A DNA stretch of 64,000 nt from Notospermus geniculatus. Its lineage: Eukaryota > Nemertea > Pilidiophora > Heteronemertea > Lineidae. Below, one piece after another: positions 11,351-23,517 of this stretch. The stretch covers positions 429,566-493,565 of the forward strand of contig NMRB01000134.1 in NCBI GenBank assembly GCA_002633025.1, in the 5' to 3' direction. The stretch's first letter is position 1; each line of letters begins with the position of its first letter. The notes beneath the pieces were generated by a model. That model made no database searches, was not told where the DNA came from, and saw only the letters and a program-made list of their open reading frames with translations. Made by a program: the position numbers and the translations under genes.

Positions 11351-13883
11351 GATGAATCTCATCAGGACCGCTCGCTGAAAAACACCTCCATCATCTGCCG
11401 AATCGTTTGAGTCAACGGAGCATTTTGATTCGCCACCAAAAAGCGATTGCCAGAACTGCCCAATCAATGAACGAGTTACTGCGACTGCCAGAATCGCCCA
11501 ATCAATGACCGCGTTACTTTTTTCGTTTGCTCACCACTCGGGAGACAGACGACGAAAATAGTCGAATCCGTACTTTCTCTCTACATGATAGCCGCTGTCC
11601 AATAGATAAAAAACACATTTTTTTCTGTTTTGCTTGTCATCACCAGAAGTAGGTACATGTATATCATTATGACACAGCAGGTGGGATATTGGTCTTTTCC
11701 TAACGTCCCAAACAAACACATACATGTATGTCTCAGACACCAGGCGAGGACAAACTAATCGATTTGAAAGGTAAAGCTCATTAGACTGAGCATTGTAGTA
11801 ACGGCTGTAGACAAAAAAGCGACTTCAGTAACCTTAAACCCGTTTGGACCAAATAAAAAGTATTTATCCAGATTTCGCTTTTGCTCCTTTGTTTACGAGG
11901 CACTTTGCCTGTTAGACGTCAATTTTTTACATGCTTCTGTACTTCCTGCTTGGATGAATACATGACTTCCCCAGTTTAATGATGCTGTACCGTCTTTTGT
12001 ATGCTAAAGGATATTGCCTTCTTGACGTATTCAAAATATCCTTAAAAAGTCGCCATGGTGACGTATAATACGTCTAATTTGACACGACCTCATTGCGGCG
12101 CTGTTTAATGAGTCATTCGACATAAATGGCTAAATTGAGTAATCGGATGTTATGGTCACCAAGCGGAAATGGAAAGGCATTGCGCGCGCAATAAAATCTG
12201 ATTGGCCGTTTTAGTCGTCATGACTTCCGGTCGAGTGATCACCCGAGAGAAATTTGATAAATCGATCAAGGAAACGCACAGTCTTCTTTGCATATCCATA
12301 TGAGCATACTGCTCCATTTGCAAGTTCATTGATGCATGCCGTATTCTTACTTCTAACCACTCCGTGACGACCCCATAGAAGGAAATTTGACTCCTCAGTA
12401 CCGGGGAATACAGAATGCAGCAATTGCTGATCGTAGAAATTGAGTGGCAGGTTCCCCGTCGTTTGTACGTCATGATGTGATGCAGATTACAAGGGCATTG
12501 ATTTAGGCCTTGCAGAAGGTGCCACGTTTGAAATTAGTGAACTGACCTCTGACGTGTGAAAATACAGTATATCAAGAGTCATCCTATATGCAAAAATCAT
12601 TACAGGTGTTTTATCTTTCTTAACGCGGAATTACATTTTTTGTTATCTTTTCGCAAGGAGAGAGGTAAACCGAACGTTTGATTCATGGCGCTGCTGTTCC
12701 CACTTTTTCAGCTTGCAATATTGTTGAAGCCACGAAAAACTGCTTCAACACATATTACAAAACACGATATCTCAGGCTCTAGAAGTGGTTCGTCACAAGT
12801 TGTATTAATGCACAACTCATTCAAACTTCTTTATTTCTGTTATATTACATTATTTTTCTTAAGTGATGGCTATAAGGAGAAACATTGCATCTAGGGAAAT
12901 TACGTCTTTATTCATTGCAGTCTGTGAAAAACCAGCGGAGCTTCATCTCAAAAAGCATCGGCGGAATACCAATAAGTTGTCCTGGAACTCGAACAGTGTT
13001 GTGGTCAGGATCGGTTAACTCAGGCCTACCATGCAAGAAAATAAGGTTCGTCGCATTCGAAGGCTGTTTTTGTGATGACTAAACAACTGACCAATGGTAT
13101 CGTTCCTGAGTTATGATGCTGATGTATTATCTTGACGTATTTGGGTCAGATTCCTTTAGTTATCACAAGAAAGGGGCTCCTGGGGGACATATTCCACGTC
13201 ATAGCTTAGAAATTTACTACATGACTTGTATACATTCCGAAAAGGCACGAACTGGCGGCGAGTATCTAAAGTCGATATTTCACCGACGCGAGATGACACC
13301 GGAAGATCGAAACTGCTTGGTTAATGTCTTCATAAACTAGACGATGATGATGATGGCGAGACGGTAGTGTACGGGAAATGGCCATCGGATTTTTATACCA
13401 AACGAAGCGAATGGAAGAGATACCGCGGAAGAGATATGGCGACGGCGGCAATCGGTATCGGAGACCGGTGTGAAAGGAATCGAAGTCCTAGGAATGGTAT
13501 AGATTTTGATTCTGAGATGTCTAGAAGATGCATATCTTGCTCCATATTACGAGGATACGACCGCCCCTCCACAAAATCAAAATCCACCCAGTTGCTCTAT
13601 CAAAAACGTGCCTCCTCACGCTGTGGAGCTCTCCATAGATAACATACAACTGGAGGTAAAGACGTGCTAGTGTTGAGAAGTACCCGTATGAGTGAGATTT
13701 ATGGGTAATCAATCTTCCGTGTTGAGTCAATAACGCACCATTAATTAATGTATGGTACTTCAGTCTGGAGTGAATTATAGGAGTGTCTCTGTAGCTCTGT
13801 GCAGCGTGGATCCAGTCAAAACATAACGGTTCCATCATTTGATGAGATGGTTAGAGATCTCTCAGTCGAGAAATATGAATAGA
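11351..13883. other. Intron of NCS copy A, no exon seen
   Basis: Part of the intron between A1 and A2. The 13100-13870 block is highly similar in unit B (26530-27310). A plus-strand frame there (91 codons at 13367-13642) is interrupted by TAG in B, so it is not supported as a gene. Confidence 0.5.
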
Positions 13884-14170
13884 CTAGCAAGAACCCGTGG
13901 CAGTCGGCGATTCTGAGTTTGGCCGAGGTTGGAATGCACGGCTCGGCTGGAATTGGTCCAACACGGTGTGCGGTAGGGAGAATTTAGAAAGCAATCGAAC
14001 AACACCTTTAAAAAAGTAAAATTGCTCCCAGAACAAAGTGCTCTTCGCAAATTAAACCACCCGTTGCATCAGGATATGGTATCCTCTACTACCATACCGA
14101 ATTTCGAGGCAAAACAAAGCTTCTAAGTGTGACTTTATTGAGCCGACTTCCAGCATTATTATATATATGT
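13884..14170. other. Segment present in unit A, absent from unit B
   Basis: About 285 bp between AATATGAATAGA and TGTAATATAA has no counterpart near 27310-27320 in unit B. There is no clear target duplication or inverted end. It is either a deletion in B or an insertion in A. Confidence 0.6.
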
Positions 14171-14998
14171 AATATAACACAAAATGTTTGGAATTTACGG
14201 AAGCCCATTATGGTTTCAGAACTCTTATGTTCAATCTTTCAACAGACATTGAGTTTTGACGGTCAGTTCTCCTATGCACTGCCAAAAACGAAAACGATAC
14301 GGCCATGAAAACTTTCGGCAGCCGTTGCTCCTTAACAGTCAGACACTCCCCGACTTATCTCGTCAACAGGAACCAACGTGACTTGAATCAGGTAGGGCTT
14401 AATTTGACCTTGGCTCCTCCACGATTCGATACACACTAACCTCTCCGCTGTCTGCAGTTCAAGCAATTACGTCGCGACACCGTATCCATCATGACTGCAG
14501 CATCCAATAACAAAGCCACAAGAAGATACCAAGAGAGGCGCCATTAATCCTACCGAAAAGCCACAGCATTATTTGACTGAGGTCAGGTTTTACACATCCT
14601 GGACGTATACAAACTTTCGTAATTTCCGGTCTTACATGTACAAGCCCAAGTGAAAAGGCGGAAATTCTTTAACAGTATAATTTCAGCGTCCGCCGATTCG
14701 AAGTAGTTTATTTCATTTCATGATGATTATTTCCGGAGTTGACCCTCCCTGGCCCAGTGTGGCAGGACGAATTATTACCCCTCTGGGAAACTGTGGTATT
14801 CTACCATGCTCAAATTTGGCTCTTTTGGAAATTGGGCAATTTCTAATGCAGGAGAAAACTGGGGACTCTGGAAGAAACCCACACTGTCAAAGATAGTCAC
14901 CTTTACGTGAGTGCCAGATCCGAGCAGGAATTGCCTCTCTCTGATCGCCCTAAAACCCATGATACGGGACTGTAGCCTACAGATGAAAACAAACTCAC

Positions 14999-15154
14999 CA
15001 CTAAAAATTCTTTGAAGTCGATTTTACCACTATTATCTATGTCGAATGTTCTAAACAAGTGCTCGTAGAATGGTTTGGCTTTTCCGTCCGGGAAGAGTTG
15101 TGAGTAGATGTCAAGAAATTTGTTCCTTGATATTTCGCCTTCTGGACAATCTTT
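14999..15154 (-). CDS. NCS-type calcium sensor, copy A, exon A1 (EF-hands 1-2)
   Basis: 156 bp, 52 residues, phase 0. The acceptor is TTCTCGTTCCAG and the donor GTG|GTGAGT. It starts KDCPEGEISRNKF, the degenerate first EF-hand loop with the Cys-Pro pair that marks the NCS family and normally prevents calcium binding there. A canonical second loop DIDNSGKIDFKE follows at residues 38-49. The join to A2 reads FKEFLV-AISIT, as in other NCS proteins. Twin B1 at 28523-28678 encodes the same 52 residues with three synonymous differences. The N-terminal exon(s) are missing from the duplicated block. Confidence 0.92.
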
Positions 15155-15265
15155 CTGGAACGAGAAGGACGGGAAAAACAGGCTTAAAAGACAAGAAATG
15201 TGAGCTTCTGTATAGCGCTTTTACTGTTAATACAATCTCAAAAGCGCTTCACCAAAGGCCATCCG

Positions 15266-15609
15266 CCACGTGGGATTTTTCTCGTGCGTGTTGGCTCTGA
15301 GCCTCTCAATGGGCAAAGCGCCATTTTTGGTTTCTTTACGGTTTATTGCTTATAATACGGAGGTTTAGAAATCAAACGATAAACGTAAACGTTAACGACA
15401 ACGTGATTTTTATACCGAAAATGCAATATAAAATCTTATGTATAGTATGAAAAATAAAGTTGTCGTAAAGTTTATGTTTGTCGTTTGATTTCTAAACCTC
15501 CCTATTATGCCTTGACCAGTTACATGTACATAAATGATTGCCCATAGTTTTCTATCGGCTGACTTGCCCATAGAGAGTCAACAACCCGCGCGAGAAAACT
15601 CTCACGTGG
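15266..15609. mobile_element. Nested foldback element (unit A copy)
   Basis: The outer arms CCACGTGGGATTTTTCTCG and CGAGAAAACTCTCACGTGG face each other. Between them an inner inverted repeat runs from GGAGGTTTAGAAATCAAACG (15360) to its complement ending CCTCCC (15507). The inner interior contains AATAAAGTTGTCG. The unit B copy is 28790-29111, and a related inner element alone is at 17144-17293. Confidence 0.75.
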
Positions 15610-15661
15610 ACACTGCCTTCATTAGATTAGTGCAGTCTCTCCAGAAAGTTTCCTGGGGACC

Positions 15662-15889
15662 TCAAAGGAGCAGCTTATTCAGCGCATCAACTGAAAGCAA
15701 CGATTGATCAGAATAACGTTCGCATCGAATGAAAAAATTCAAACAGCCTTTTAGAAACTCGTCCTTCGTGAGGTGTCCATCCGAATTCTCGTCCATCTTC
15801 TTGAAAATGGTTTTCGCCCTCTCGTCTGCCGAGACGCCGTTTTTCTCCGCGTCCAGATCGGCATCTTGACCGACCATTTTGTAAATAGC
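15662..15889 (-). CDS. NCS-type calcium sensor, copy B, truncated/chimeric terminal exon (B3)
   Basis: The acceptor and the first 51 residues match A3, including the loop DENSDGHLTKDE and GCLN, with one synonymous difference. At about 15738 the sequence leaves the gene and enters the end of unit A, so the frame continues with 24 new residues (FFIRCERYSDQ...ALNKLLL) and a stop at 15662. The native charged tail of 33 residues after Asn is lost. All EF-hand loops are kept, but the C-terminal segment, important for target choice in this family, is replaced. The join is seen in the sequence; whether this exon is used is unknown. A transcript could skip it and splice B2 to A3 in frame. Confidence 0.8.
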   Translation of the reverse strand, partial: AIYKMVGQDADLDAEKNGVSADERAKTIFKKMDENSDGHLTKDEFLKGCLNFFIRCERYSDQSLLSVDALNKLLL

Positions 15890-16040
15890 CTGCAAATAGA
15901 AGAGAAAAAATCAAAAGATATAGGCGCTGCTCTCAATGGAAGGCGTGTATCAGTGTTTTCTCGCGCAAGATTGCTTTCTATGGGTGATCAACCATAGAAA
16001 TCTATGGGTAGTCGTTTGTTTCATATTGGTCGTAGCGTAA

Positions 16041-16189
16041 AGCCGGTGACAGACTGGCGCGTACGCAGCGCGTCCTGCAGGCGTTCCGCCAATCAAATTC
16101 TTCGGTAGGTGTTTCGGACCGTGTTACCGCCTGCCTGATTGGTTGAACGCTTTCGGACGCGTTGCTTACGCGCCAGTCTGTCACCGCCT
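16041..16189. mobile_element. PIF/Harbinger-like MITE, 149 bp, unit B only
   Basis: Flanked by TAA (16038-16040 and 16190-16192). The empty site GCGTAAGTCG is seen in unit A near 4587-4596. The inverted ends begin AGCCGGTGACAGACTGGCGC and AGGCGGTGACAGACTGGCGC. A 3-bp TAA duplication is the PIF/Harbinger signature. It is non-autonomous. Confidence 0.85.
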
Positions 16190-17136
16190 TAAGTCGTAAA
16201 GAAACCAACATTATTAGTGAGGTTTCGCAAATCTGACCAAACAAGAAGTACGAAATAGGAAATTGAACTTCATTTCCAGGACCTAATGTATTTCTGGAGA
16301 TGGTTGCTACCACAAAGTCCCCGCTGCCAGTGCGTCTTCTTTAGCTTTTTTAGCATATCATGTAAGACTGGAGAGTTATGGTGCATCTTGAATTTTTAAA
16401 TTTCCACTTCGTAGCTACGAAGTGGAAACGAAAGATAAATTTCAAAGTTTGATGTGATATACATTGTAACTCTATCGTCTAACGTCATACGCTAAAAGAC
16501 GCTCTTGCAGCCGGCGATATTTGTGGTTCCAACCATCTACTGAAATACATTACCGGTACGTCATGGAAATGAAGTCCAATTTCGTATTTCCAAAAATAGA
16601 TAAGAGAGGTCCTCTCTTATCTATTTTTGGTATTTCGTACTTTCGTTTTTCGTCAGATTTTCGAAACCTCCCTATTGGCGAATTCATGCCCATTGAGAAC
16701 CAACTCGCACGAGAAAACTATCACGTTGACAGTATACATGTACCATAAAATATGAACTCGACTCTGCGAAACATGGTTGAATTTATTTACGGTATTTAGG
16801 CACGCAAAACTCTCTCCCGGTAAATGACCGTTGAGAAAAATTTGTCGATACAAGAGGGAATGATTGAGAATGGAATAATAATTTGCATGTTCGTGTTCAA
16901 TTTGTTCAGCTCTTGGTGATCATGATCATCAAATATGTCTTTTTAATGAGAAGCCGTCTATTTGAATCTGTAATCAATGCATTTTATGTCTCATAATAGT
17001 CGTAACATTTATTTCAGTCAAATTACTGTAATTGACCTGTCGTTGCAAAGTGCAGATGATGAATTGGGAACCTGTAGACAGCGCTGCGGATGACGCAGCT
17101 ATGGGCAGTTATATCCGCATAAAGACGTTGTTTTAA

Positions 17137-17538
17137 AGATAATGGGGAGGTTTCGAAATCAAACGATAAACCAAAACTTTACGACAACGTTATTTTTCAT
17201 ACTACACATTAACCAGATTTTGCATTGCATTTTCGGTACAAAAATAAAGTTGTCGTTAACGTTTACGTTTATCGTTTGATTTCGAAACCTCCCTAATATA
17301 TCACGGATATTTTCGCGGGCCACGAAAATCATTGTTTATTTACATTTTGTTTGTTTATTTCTCGTTTTTCTTTGTCTTATGAGTAATTTGTTGGTGGCGT
17401 GCCCCTCTAGAAATTCTTTTGATACTGAAAATATTCAATTTGGTGGGTTGGCATGTCCCAAAAGTCCAAAATAACATGATGTAAACATCAATGTTTACAA
17501 ACATTAAACGTAAACAATGAAGTCGTGATATATTATCT
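17137..17538. mobile_element. TTAA-target element, unit B only, with a nested MITE
   Basis: Inserted at TTAA (17133-17136 and 17539-17542); unit A has the single TTAA near 5522-5525. Its 15-bp ends AGATAATATATCACG are perfectly inverted once the nested insert is removed. A TTAA target fits piggyBac-type elements. Confidence 0.8.
17144..17293. mobile_element. Nested foldback MITE (GGGAGGTTT family)
   Basis: Inserted within the left end of the 17137-17538 element and flanked by TAAT (17140-17143 and 17294-17297). The ends are GGGAGGTTTCGAAATCAAAC and its complement. It is related to the inner arms of the elements at 15360 and 28867. Confidence 0.8.
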
Positions 17539-20088
17539 TTAAAGTGGTATGATCACGAATCGTTTACAGCGACATTCAACATCATTCTCACCTTCGACAA
17601 AAGACACGTCTTACTCAGCAGTGACTCCAGATCATGACTTACAGTACAACGTCTTTTATTTGCAACGAATTTATTGCGGATATAACCACCCATACATGTA
17701 CGCAGCAGAGTGTCATGACGTCACAGGCATCAACATTCAGGGCCGGATCAAAAATTTGTCGATGGGATGTTGAAAAACTTGTTGGATTTGGTTGAGCATA
17801 AACGGAGCCTGAAGTAAAAACCTGATGCACTAGACTAAAACAAGTTGTATTTGTAGACTGGTGGGGACAGTCCGTTTTCTCGTCAAACAAGCCACAACAC
17901 GTCTGTGGCCTCTCCCTGAGCTCAGCTTGAAGAAACGTGATTTGTTTTATGACAAAAGTGCTGCTTTATCTATAATTCACGAGCATATGTCTCGGAAATA
18001 TTCTGATATAAAAAAGATCACGACACTTATACATAATTCAATAAAACTTTTCACCCATGAAAGTGGTCTGGAGTATCTGTACTTTTATCTGATGTCACGA
18101 AGGGGGCTATACTTTGTCGAATCAGAGGTCCCGCCGAGCATCTTCATTACGTGAACGACACAAAACGCTCGAAGAGTTGACCACAAGGTGTCACTACGGC
18201 CCAATTCAATGCATGTAGCGGACCCAGTCATTCTTGACCGAGCACCACTCACGTGGATTTTCCTGTGTATTGGTCCGCTAGAACTTTGCTGCCATCTTTT
18301 GGCAATATGCGCGGCTGACTGCTCCTATTACATCCTGGCTTAGCATCAGTGCTGCCATCTACAGTAGGCTCCGACCACGGTAAGACTTGCGTCTGAAGCA
18401 CAATCGGCCAAGACGTTTTTGGATGAAAGTGTTATTAAAAGAAAACTCGTCATCGTTTGCGGCGATCATCAGCCGTTTTCTGATTTACTGCAGTTTACGA
18501 TTTATTGCACGGTTTCACAGGCGGAGGGTACTTTCTCAGCGATCATACATGTACGCAATCCTGTCCTATTACACAGGAGAACAATGCGATGCCCGTGAAA
18601 CCGTCCAGTTGAAATGGATGGTGGTAACTTCAGAAGAAACCCACCGGAACCACTGTCGCCGCAAAGGATGCACTCTCGGGAGTCAATTTTTCTCTTTTAC
18701 CAAAGCTATTATCCTGGTCTGGAAGTTTTCTAAGTCTCATCTTTCTCTGTGATGGACGACCACCTTATCCCAACGCAATCAACCGACATTATTGTCTTTT
18801 TTCTTAATTTGCACAATGAGCAGAAAAACATTAGGTAATTTGTTTTGCCTCATTGGTATGTTAGTCGCAGACGGGAAGAATAGGCTGGGCGGACGAACTG
18901 CAGCGGAAAAATTAGTCTGGTTGGTTTATGTGTTAAGTTTTTCCCGCAAGTACTAAAGGAATTAACAAAAAAGACTGCCGTGCAAGATACACCACTTGTT
19001 ATTGCATTAATACGACGTGAGAGGGTGTTGTACTAACATTTCCCGTGTGGGCGTTTGTTCTATAGGCCGTTTACTCCAATCAGCGACACTCGTGCCTTTT
19101 TGCCCGGCGCTGTTGTTGCCAAAATTGACCAATGAGAACATGGGAAACACACTGACCTGCGATAACAATTGTCCAGTGTTGAAATCGTCCTCGGACACAC
19201 ATTGGAACCCTGTTCGAATGTGGTCGAAGGGTTTACCTGGCCGTATTCCTGGCGTCTGGTCATGTAGTGTATTTCTGGTCAGGAATTCCGCTTTCTCCAG
19301 AAATGGCAGCTTAGCCGCGTCATTACACTAATGAAGCCACGATGGCCGGCCTTTTACACCGCAGTGGTACAGATGATTCGTTTGCGATTAACGTATGAAT
19401 ACTAATTGTTCGATTAATCACCCCGGTGTCCCGGATGAACGTAGTGTGGGCACATCGCGGGGGTATGGGCGAAGGCCAGTGAAAATGGCCGTTCATGGGT
19501 AGATTGATTTACTGGCCGAGTGGGGTGCTACAAGAACGGCATCAAGACCAAAGCCAGCATGGTGATGGGAAGCGTAGAAAACTCAACAGGCATCAACGCT
19601 CGCCATAACCCGACCAAACTCTACAACAGTGCCGATTTTCTCCACTACGTTAAATCAGACACTGTCAGCGATCAGTCGCCGCCATGTTTGACCGCATCAC
19701 TCCTCCTAATGGAGTTACCGTTAGGAGCCTGATCACAATTGGTAGATATTTTTCCATTTAACCTTCCGCTGCACTACTTTTCAAGATGGTAACCTTCGAA
19801 CGATGCTAGAGGGTGTTGTAGATTGTAACCCGACCCTCTCTCACTGTAGCCAACCCAGCCATCACCTTCGCATAGGGAGGATCGGTCCCTGCCAGCTCTT
19901 CACTACGATCACTTTGGTCGAGGGGATCACAGACCGACATCACGTCGACTATCTGTGTCCACTACAGGTTAGCCAAAGAAACCGGGTCGGGCTTGAGATC
20001 AATGTTAGCAGGAACAGACAAATTTCGCCGTCATCAACCCCTTGCTGATGCTGACCGACAGACAAACAGGGTGATTAGTGAAATTATT

Positions 20089-20568
20089 NNNNNNNNNNNN
20101 NNNNNNNNNNNNNNNNNNNNNNNNNNNNNNNNNNNNNNNNNNNNNNNNNNNNNNNNNNNNNNNNNNNNNNNNNNNNNNNNNNNNNNNNNNNNNNNNNNNN
20201 NNNNNNNNNNNNNNNNNNNNNNNNNNNNNNNNNNNNNNNNNNNNNNNNNNNNNNNNNNNNNNNNNNNNNNNNNNNNNNNNNNNNNNNNNNNNNNNNNNNN
20301 NNNNNNNNNNNNNNNNNNNNNNNNNNNNNNNNNNNNNNNNNNNNNNNNNNNNNNNNNNNNNNNNNNNNNNNNNNNNNNNNNNNNNNNNNNNNNNNNNNNN
20401 NNNNNNNNNNNNNNNNNNNNNNNNNNNNNNNNNNNNNNNNNNNNNNNNNNNNNNNNNNNNNNNNNNNNNNNNNNNNNNNNNNNNNNNNNNNNNNNNNNNN
20501 NNNNNNNNNNNNNNNNNNNNNNNNNNNNNNNNNNNNNNNNNNNNNNNNNNNNNNNNNNNNNNNNNNNN
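20089..20568. other. Assembly gap (480 N)
   Basis: The corresponding unit A sequence, 8138-9272, is about 1.13 kb and contains the polypurine tract, so the gap length is probably nominal. Confidence 0.98.
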
Positions 20569-21144
20569 GTCGCGGAGGTGTCTAAATGGCCTGTTCAACG
20601 CTCGTATCAGTATGTTGCTAGAAATCCCAGCTGAACGAACACAATCTTTCAAATGGAACACTTTGATCGACATTTCGCTGAATTAATTCAAATTGTGTCG
20701 ACGAACAGCGATGATGGCACTCATTAGGGACTTGCAATATTTGCACTAAGAGTGAAATCGGAATCATTTATGAGAAGTTCAAAAGCCTCTCAGAGTGCAA
20801 AAATAATTGGGATTCACTTGAAATGTTCTGTTGCTTTCATTAGAGTTGCAATAGCGAGTTTGAGGTGCAAATGAAGTTAATCATCATAAAAAAGGTAACG
20901 ATCCTGTGACACGTTTTACTGTAATTTTCGGCCCGTAAAAATATTTTTTTAAAAATGTGATGCCGAGTGTCAGGTGCATCTGTAGCTAGAGAGAATTTGA
21001 TAAACGAAGCAGTGATTGTAAAAAGGTACCCCGTTGTTGTTCTATAGTCACCGTCGTTGTTGTTGTTGTTGTTTCTTTCTATACGCCACTGCCTCCTGGT
21101 GGGTATCGATGGAACTTGGCAAATATGGCCGCCAAGTGACTTAC

Positions 21145-21261
21145 CCGAATGATTTCAGCCATTTCGTTCTCTTCAATGGCACCATTACGGTCTATATCGT
21201 AGAGTCGGAATGCTAGATCGAGCTTGTCCTCGGGATTCCCATCTTGCGTTATGCTTATGGC
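21145..21261 (-). CDS. NCS-type calcium sensor, copy B, internal exon (B2, EF-hand 3)
   Basis: 117 bp, 39 residues, identical in protein to A2, with the same TCTGTCTTCAG acceptor and CGG|GTAAGT donor. The three base differences from A2 (ATA to ATT, AAC to AAT, CAG to CAA) are all silent. The loop [12 protein letters not shown] is intact. It can splice in phase 0 to B3 (15889) or, if B3 is skipped, to A3 (4440). Confidence 0.9.
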
Positions 21262-21798
21262 CTGAAGACAGAGAAAAATCATGATGATGATAAAGTCTTA
21301 AGGTTACAAGAAAAATATAAAATCTGCTCGCACGCGTCCTTTCTGTCTAACGTAAAGTGAATAACAGTAGAGTGAAACAAAAATCGTGCAAGAAATTTGT
21401 CAAATTCTCACAGGATGCACACAACCTCCTGAAACTATATTGGTGACATGACGAAATTGGTGCTCAGGTGGTAGAAACATTAGAAAGTCTCCCGTGCCCG
21501 CAGTCTTCGACGACTTTTGTAGCAGTTAATAAGTCACCACACGGGAAATCCTTCACAAACTATCATATGCAAAAGTTGTGAATGTGGAAGTTCCTTAAAG
21601 ATGACAGCACGCAGTCAGGCAGAAATCCGAGCGAAATATCGTCTCTGCAAGCCATGTCTGTGAGTACAACCGTACGTGTGCATATACCTCATCTCTGCCG
21701 CGATTTTATGTCAGTCCATGAGAGTGCTCAAACAATCTCGCAGGCATCAATTTGTACATGTATGTTGGAGGGCTTGCCAGTGAGTTGACCTCACAGAC

Positions 21799-22366
21799 TG
21801 GTTTCGCTTCACCATCCTCTCGCGCTAGGGCGGCGAGAGTCTGGTAGAAAAGACTACAACTTTCGTTACCGCTAGATGGCGAGTGTCCAGATCTGAGCAT
21901 CCGAATCTGATTGGCCGAAGGCAGATTTGACGTCATCAAACATGGCTACGCCCATGAAATGCATGTAAACAATGAAGAAAGAAACACGTTTTATGGTTTT
22001 CGCTGAGTGACATACAATGTATAGAAGGCGATTGAACCTGGCCGTTTGAGGTGGATTGCCGATGAAATAAAGTGGAATTGTAAACGGATCAATTCTCGCG
22101 AACTTTTTTTTTAGAATCTGTGGTCGGAAGTGACCTACTCCATGGCACAAAATGGAAATCCTATTGTACAATGCGGCTTAGTCCGTCAATCGATGACCAG
22201 GGATTGTAAAGTCGTTCCGCCGTGTTTGATGACGTCGAATCTGCCTTTGTCCAATCAGATTCGGACGCTTAGATCTGGGCACTCGCCACCTAGCGGTAAC
22301 GAAAGTTGTAGTCTTTTCTACCAGACTCTCGCCGCCCTAGCGCGAGAGGATGGTGAAGCGAGACTA
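21799..22366. mobile_element. Long-TIR foldback element (Mutator-like), 568 bp
   Basis: Flanked by CTCACAGAC (21790-21798 and 22367-22375). The arms are about 160 bp and nearly perfect, starting TCGCTTCACCATCCTCTCGC. The intact form of the deleted copy at 10506-10656; shared target duplications show that the insertion predates the tandem duplication. Confidence 0.8.
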
Positions 22367-22732
22367 CTCACAGACATGAATTTGTACGTAAGTTGCCAGC
22401 ACACCCACAAAAAAGCCCTCAAGTTCATGCACGCAGGGAGTCGGTGATTAAACCGTTCGTGACAATGGGTTGTCGCGAGTAGAATGCAAACTTGTGCTTC
22501 AAATTTACGACCGAGGGGTAACAGCAGTTTCGGCTTCGTAGAATGCTGATCAGGTCATACAAACTGGAACAACGAGCAAAATATTCCGCCTAGAAACAAA
22601 TTAAATTCTTTTCATTCTTTGCTTACGAGCGTGTTGCTACGGCGCCCATGAGAACCAAGTCGTGTGCCACGGGCTAAAGGGAAATCTATAGCAAGACATT
22701 ATTGCAAGATCATACAAGTTTAGGTATACGTT

Positions 22733-23474
22733 TGTAACGGGTCATCTCTGGAAGTATTGCATCTCTAGAATTTTGGACTGCAACTCTGGAGTTGCAATTG
22801 TGGAAGTCGGTTTTAATTGAAACACGGGGCGGCGCTGATGATCATGACATGTACAGTTCCTTTGGAAGTGTCATGCCAGCACGTGTAACTTTTCACACGC
22901 ACGCAGTTTAACCAACACAATTTGTTTCTTCTATTTGTCCTACCCCTCTCTTTTGGGGGAAGGGTACTCCAGTAATGAGCAGCAAGGGCCGTATGCATAA
23001 AACATCTTAAGTGTAAAATTTCCCTTATCTTTTGTTGGGAACATAGTTTAAGGGAAATTTTATACTTAAGATGTTTTGTGCATGCGGCCCCTGGTAATCA
23101 ACCGTTCAGGCTGTAACGGAATGTATGACGCATTCTTGCGGACAGTGTGACATGTAGATGTAATGATGTATCGTGAATGGTATCAATGCTCCCTTGAGCA
23201 ACCTGTTTTCCTGGAGTTTGTCGTGGTATGAAACTCCCGCTCCTCAGGTGATATCCGCGAGACGGTTTCTGCAGACGTCAGCTGCATCATTGTGTATTCA
23301 GGTTGCTTACCTAATACTTGATAGCTGTACAGTATATGTAAATTCCGGAGTCGACATGACGCTACACATGTGACATCTTTTAGACACTTGTATAACTAGT
23401 CACTTCCATAGTTGCAATTCCAGAGTTGCAACAGCACTTCCAGAGTTGCAACAATTCCAGAGTTGCACCGTAAC
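22733..23474. mobile_element. 742-bp insertion with subterminal repeats, unit B only
   Basis: Absent from unit A (single site GTATACGTTCCC near 11016) and flanked by ATACGTT (22726-22732 and 23475-23481). The ends begin TGTAACGG and TGTTACGG. Near both ends the word GCAACTCTGGA is repeated in various versions, four or more times at the right, which looks like a transposase-binding array. Confidence 0.75.
22986..23090. mobile_element. Small MITE nested in the 22733 element
   Basis: The inverted ends GGGCCGTATGCATAAAACAT and its near-complement ending TGCGGCCC continue over CTTAAGT and AAATTTCCCTTA. About 105 bp. Confidence 0.75.
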
Positions 23475-23517
23475 ATACGTTCCCACTCAATTTTCTTGAC
23501 TTACACGCGAGTTTTAA

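Larger units (their letters stand above)
4290..15737. repeat. Tandem duplication unit A (about 11.4 kb)
   Basis: Collinear with 15738-29239, exons and most introns included. The left edge is inside exon A3 at TTCAAACAG (4289-4297). The right edge is where CGAATGAAAAA (15726-15736) joins the start of unit B. Unit A lacks several insertions found in B and so reads as the empty-site reference. Confidence 0.85.

Noticed and set aside
19993-20686. Frames of about 200-220 codons across 20 kb
   Set aside because: They bridge the 480-N gap.
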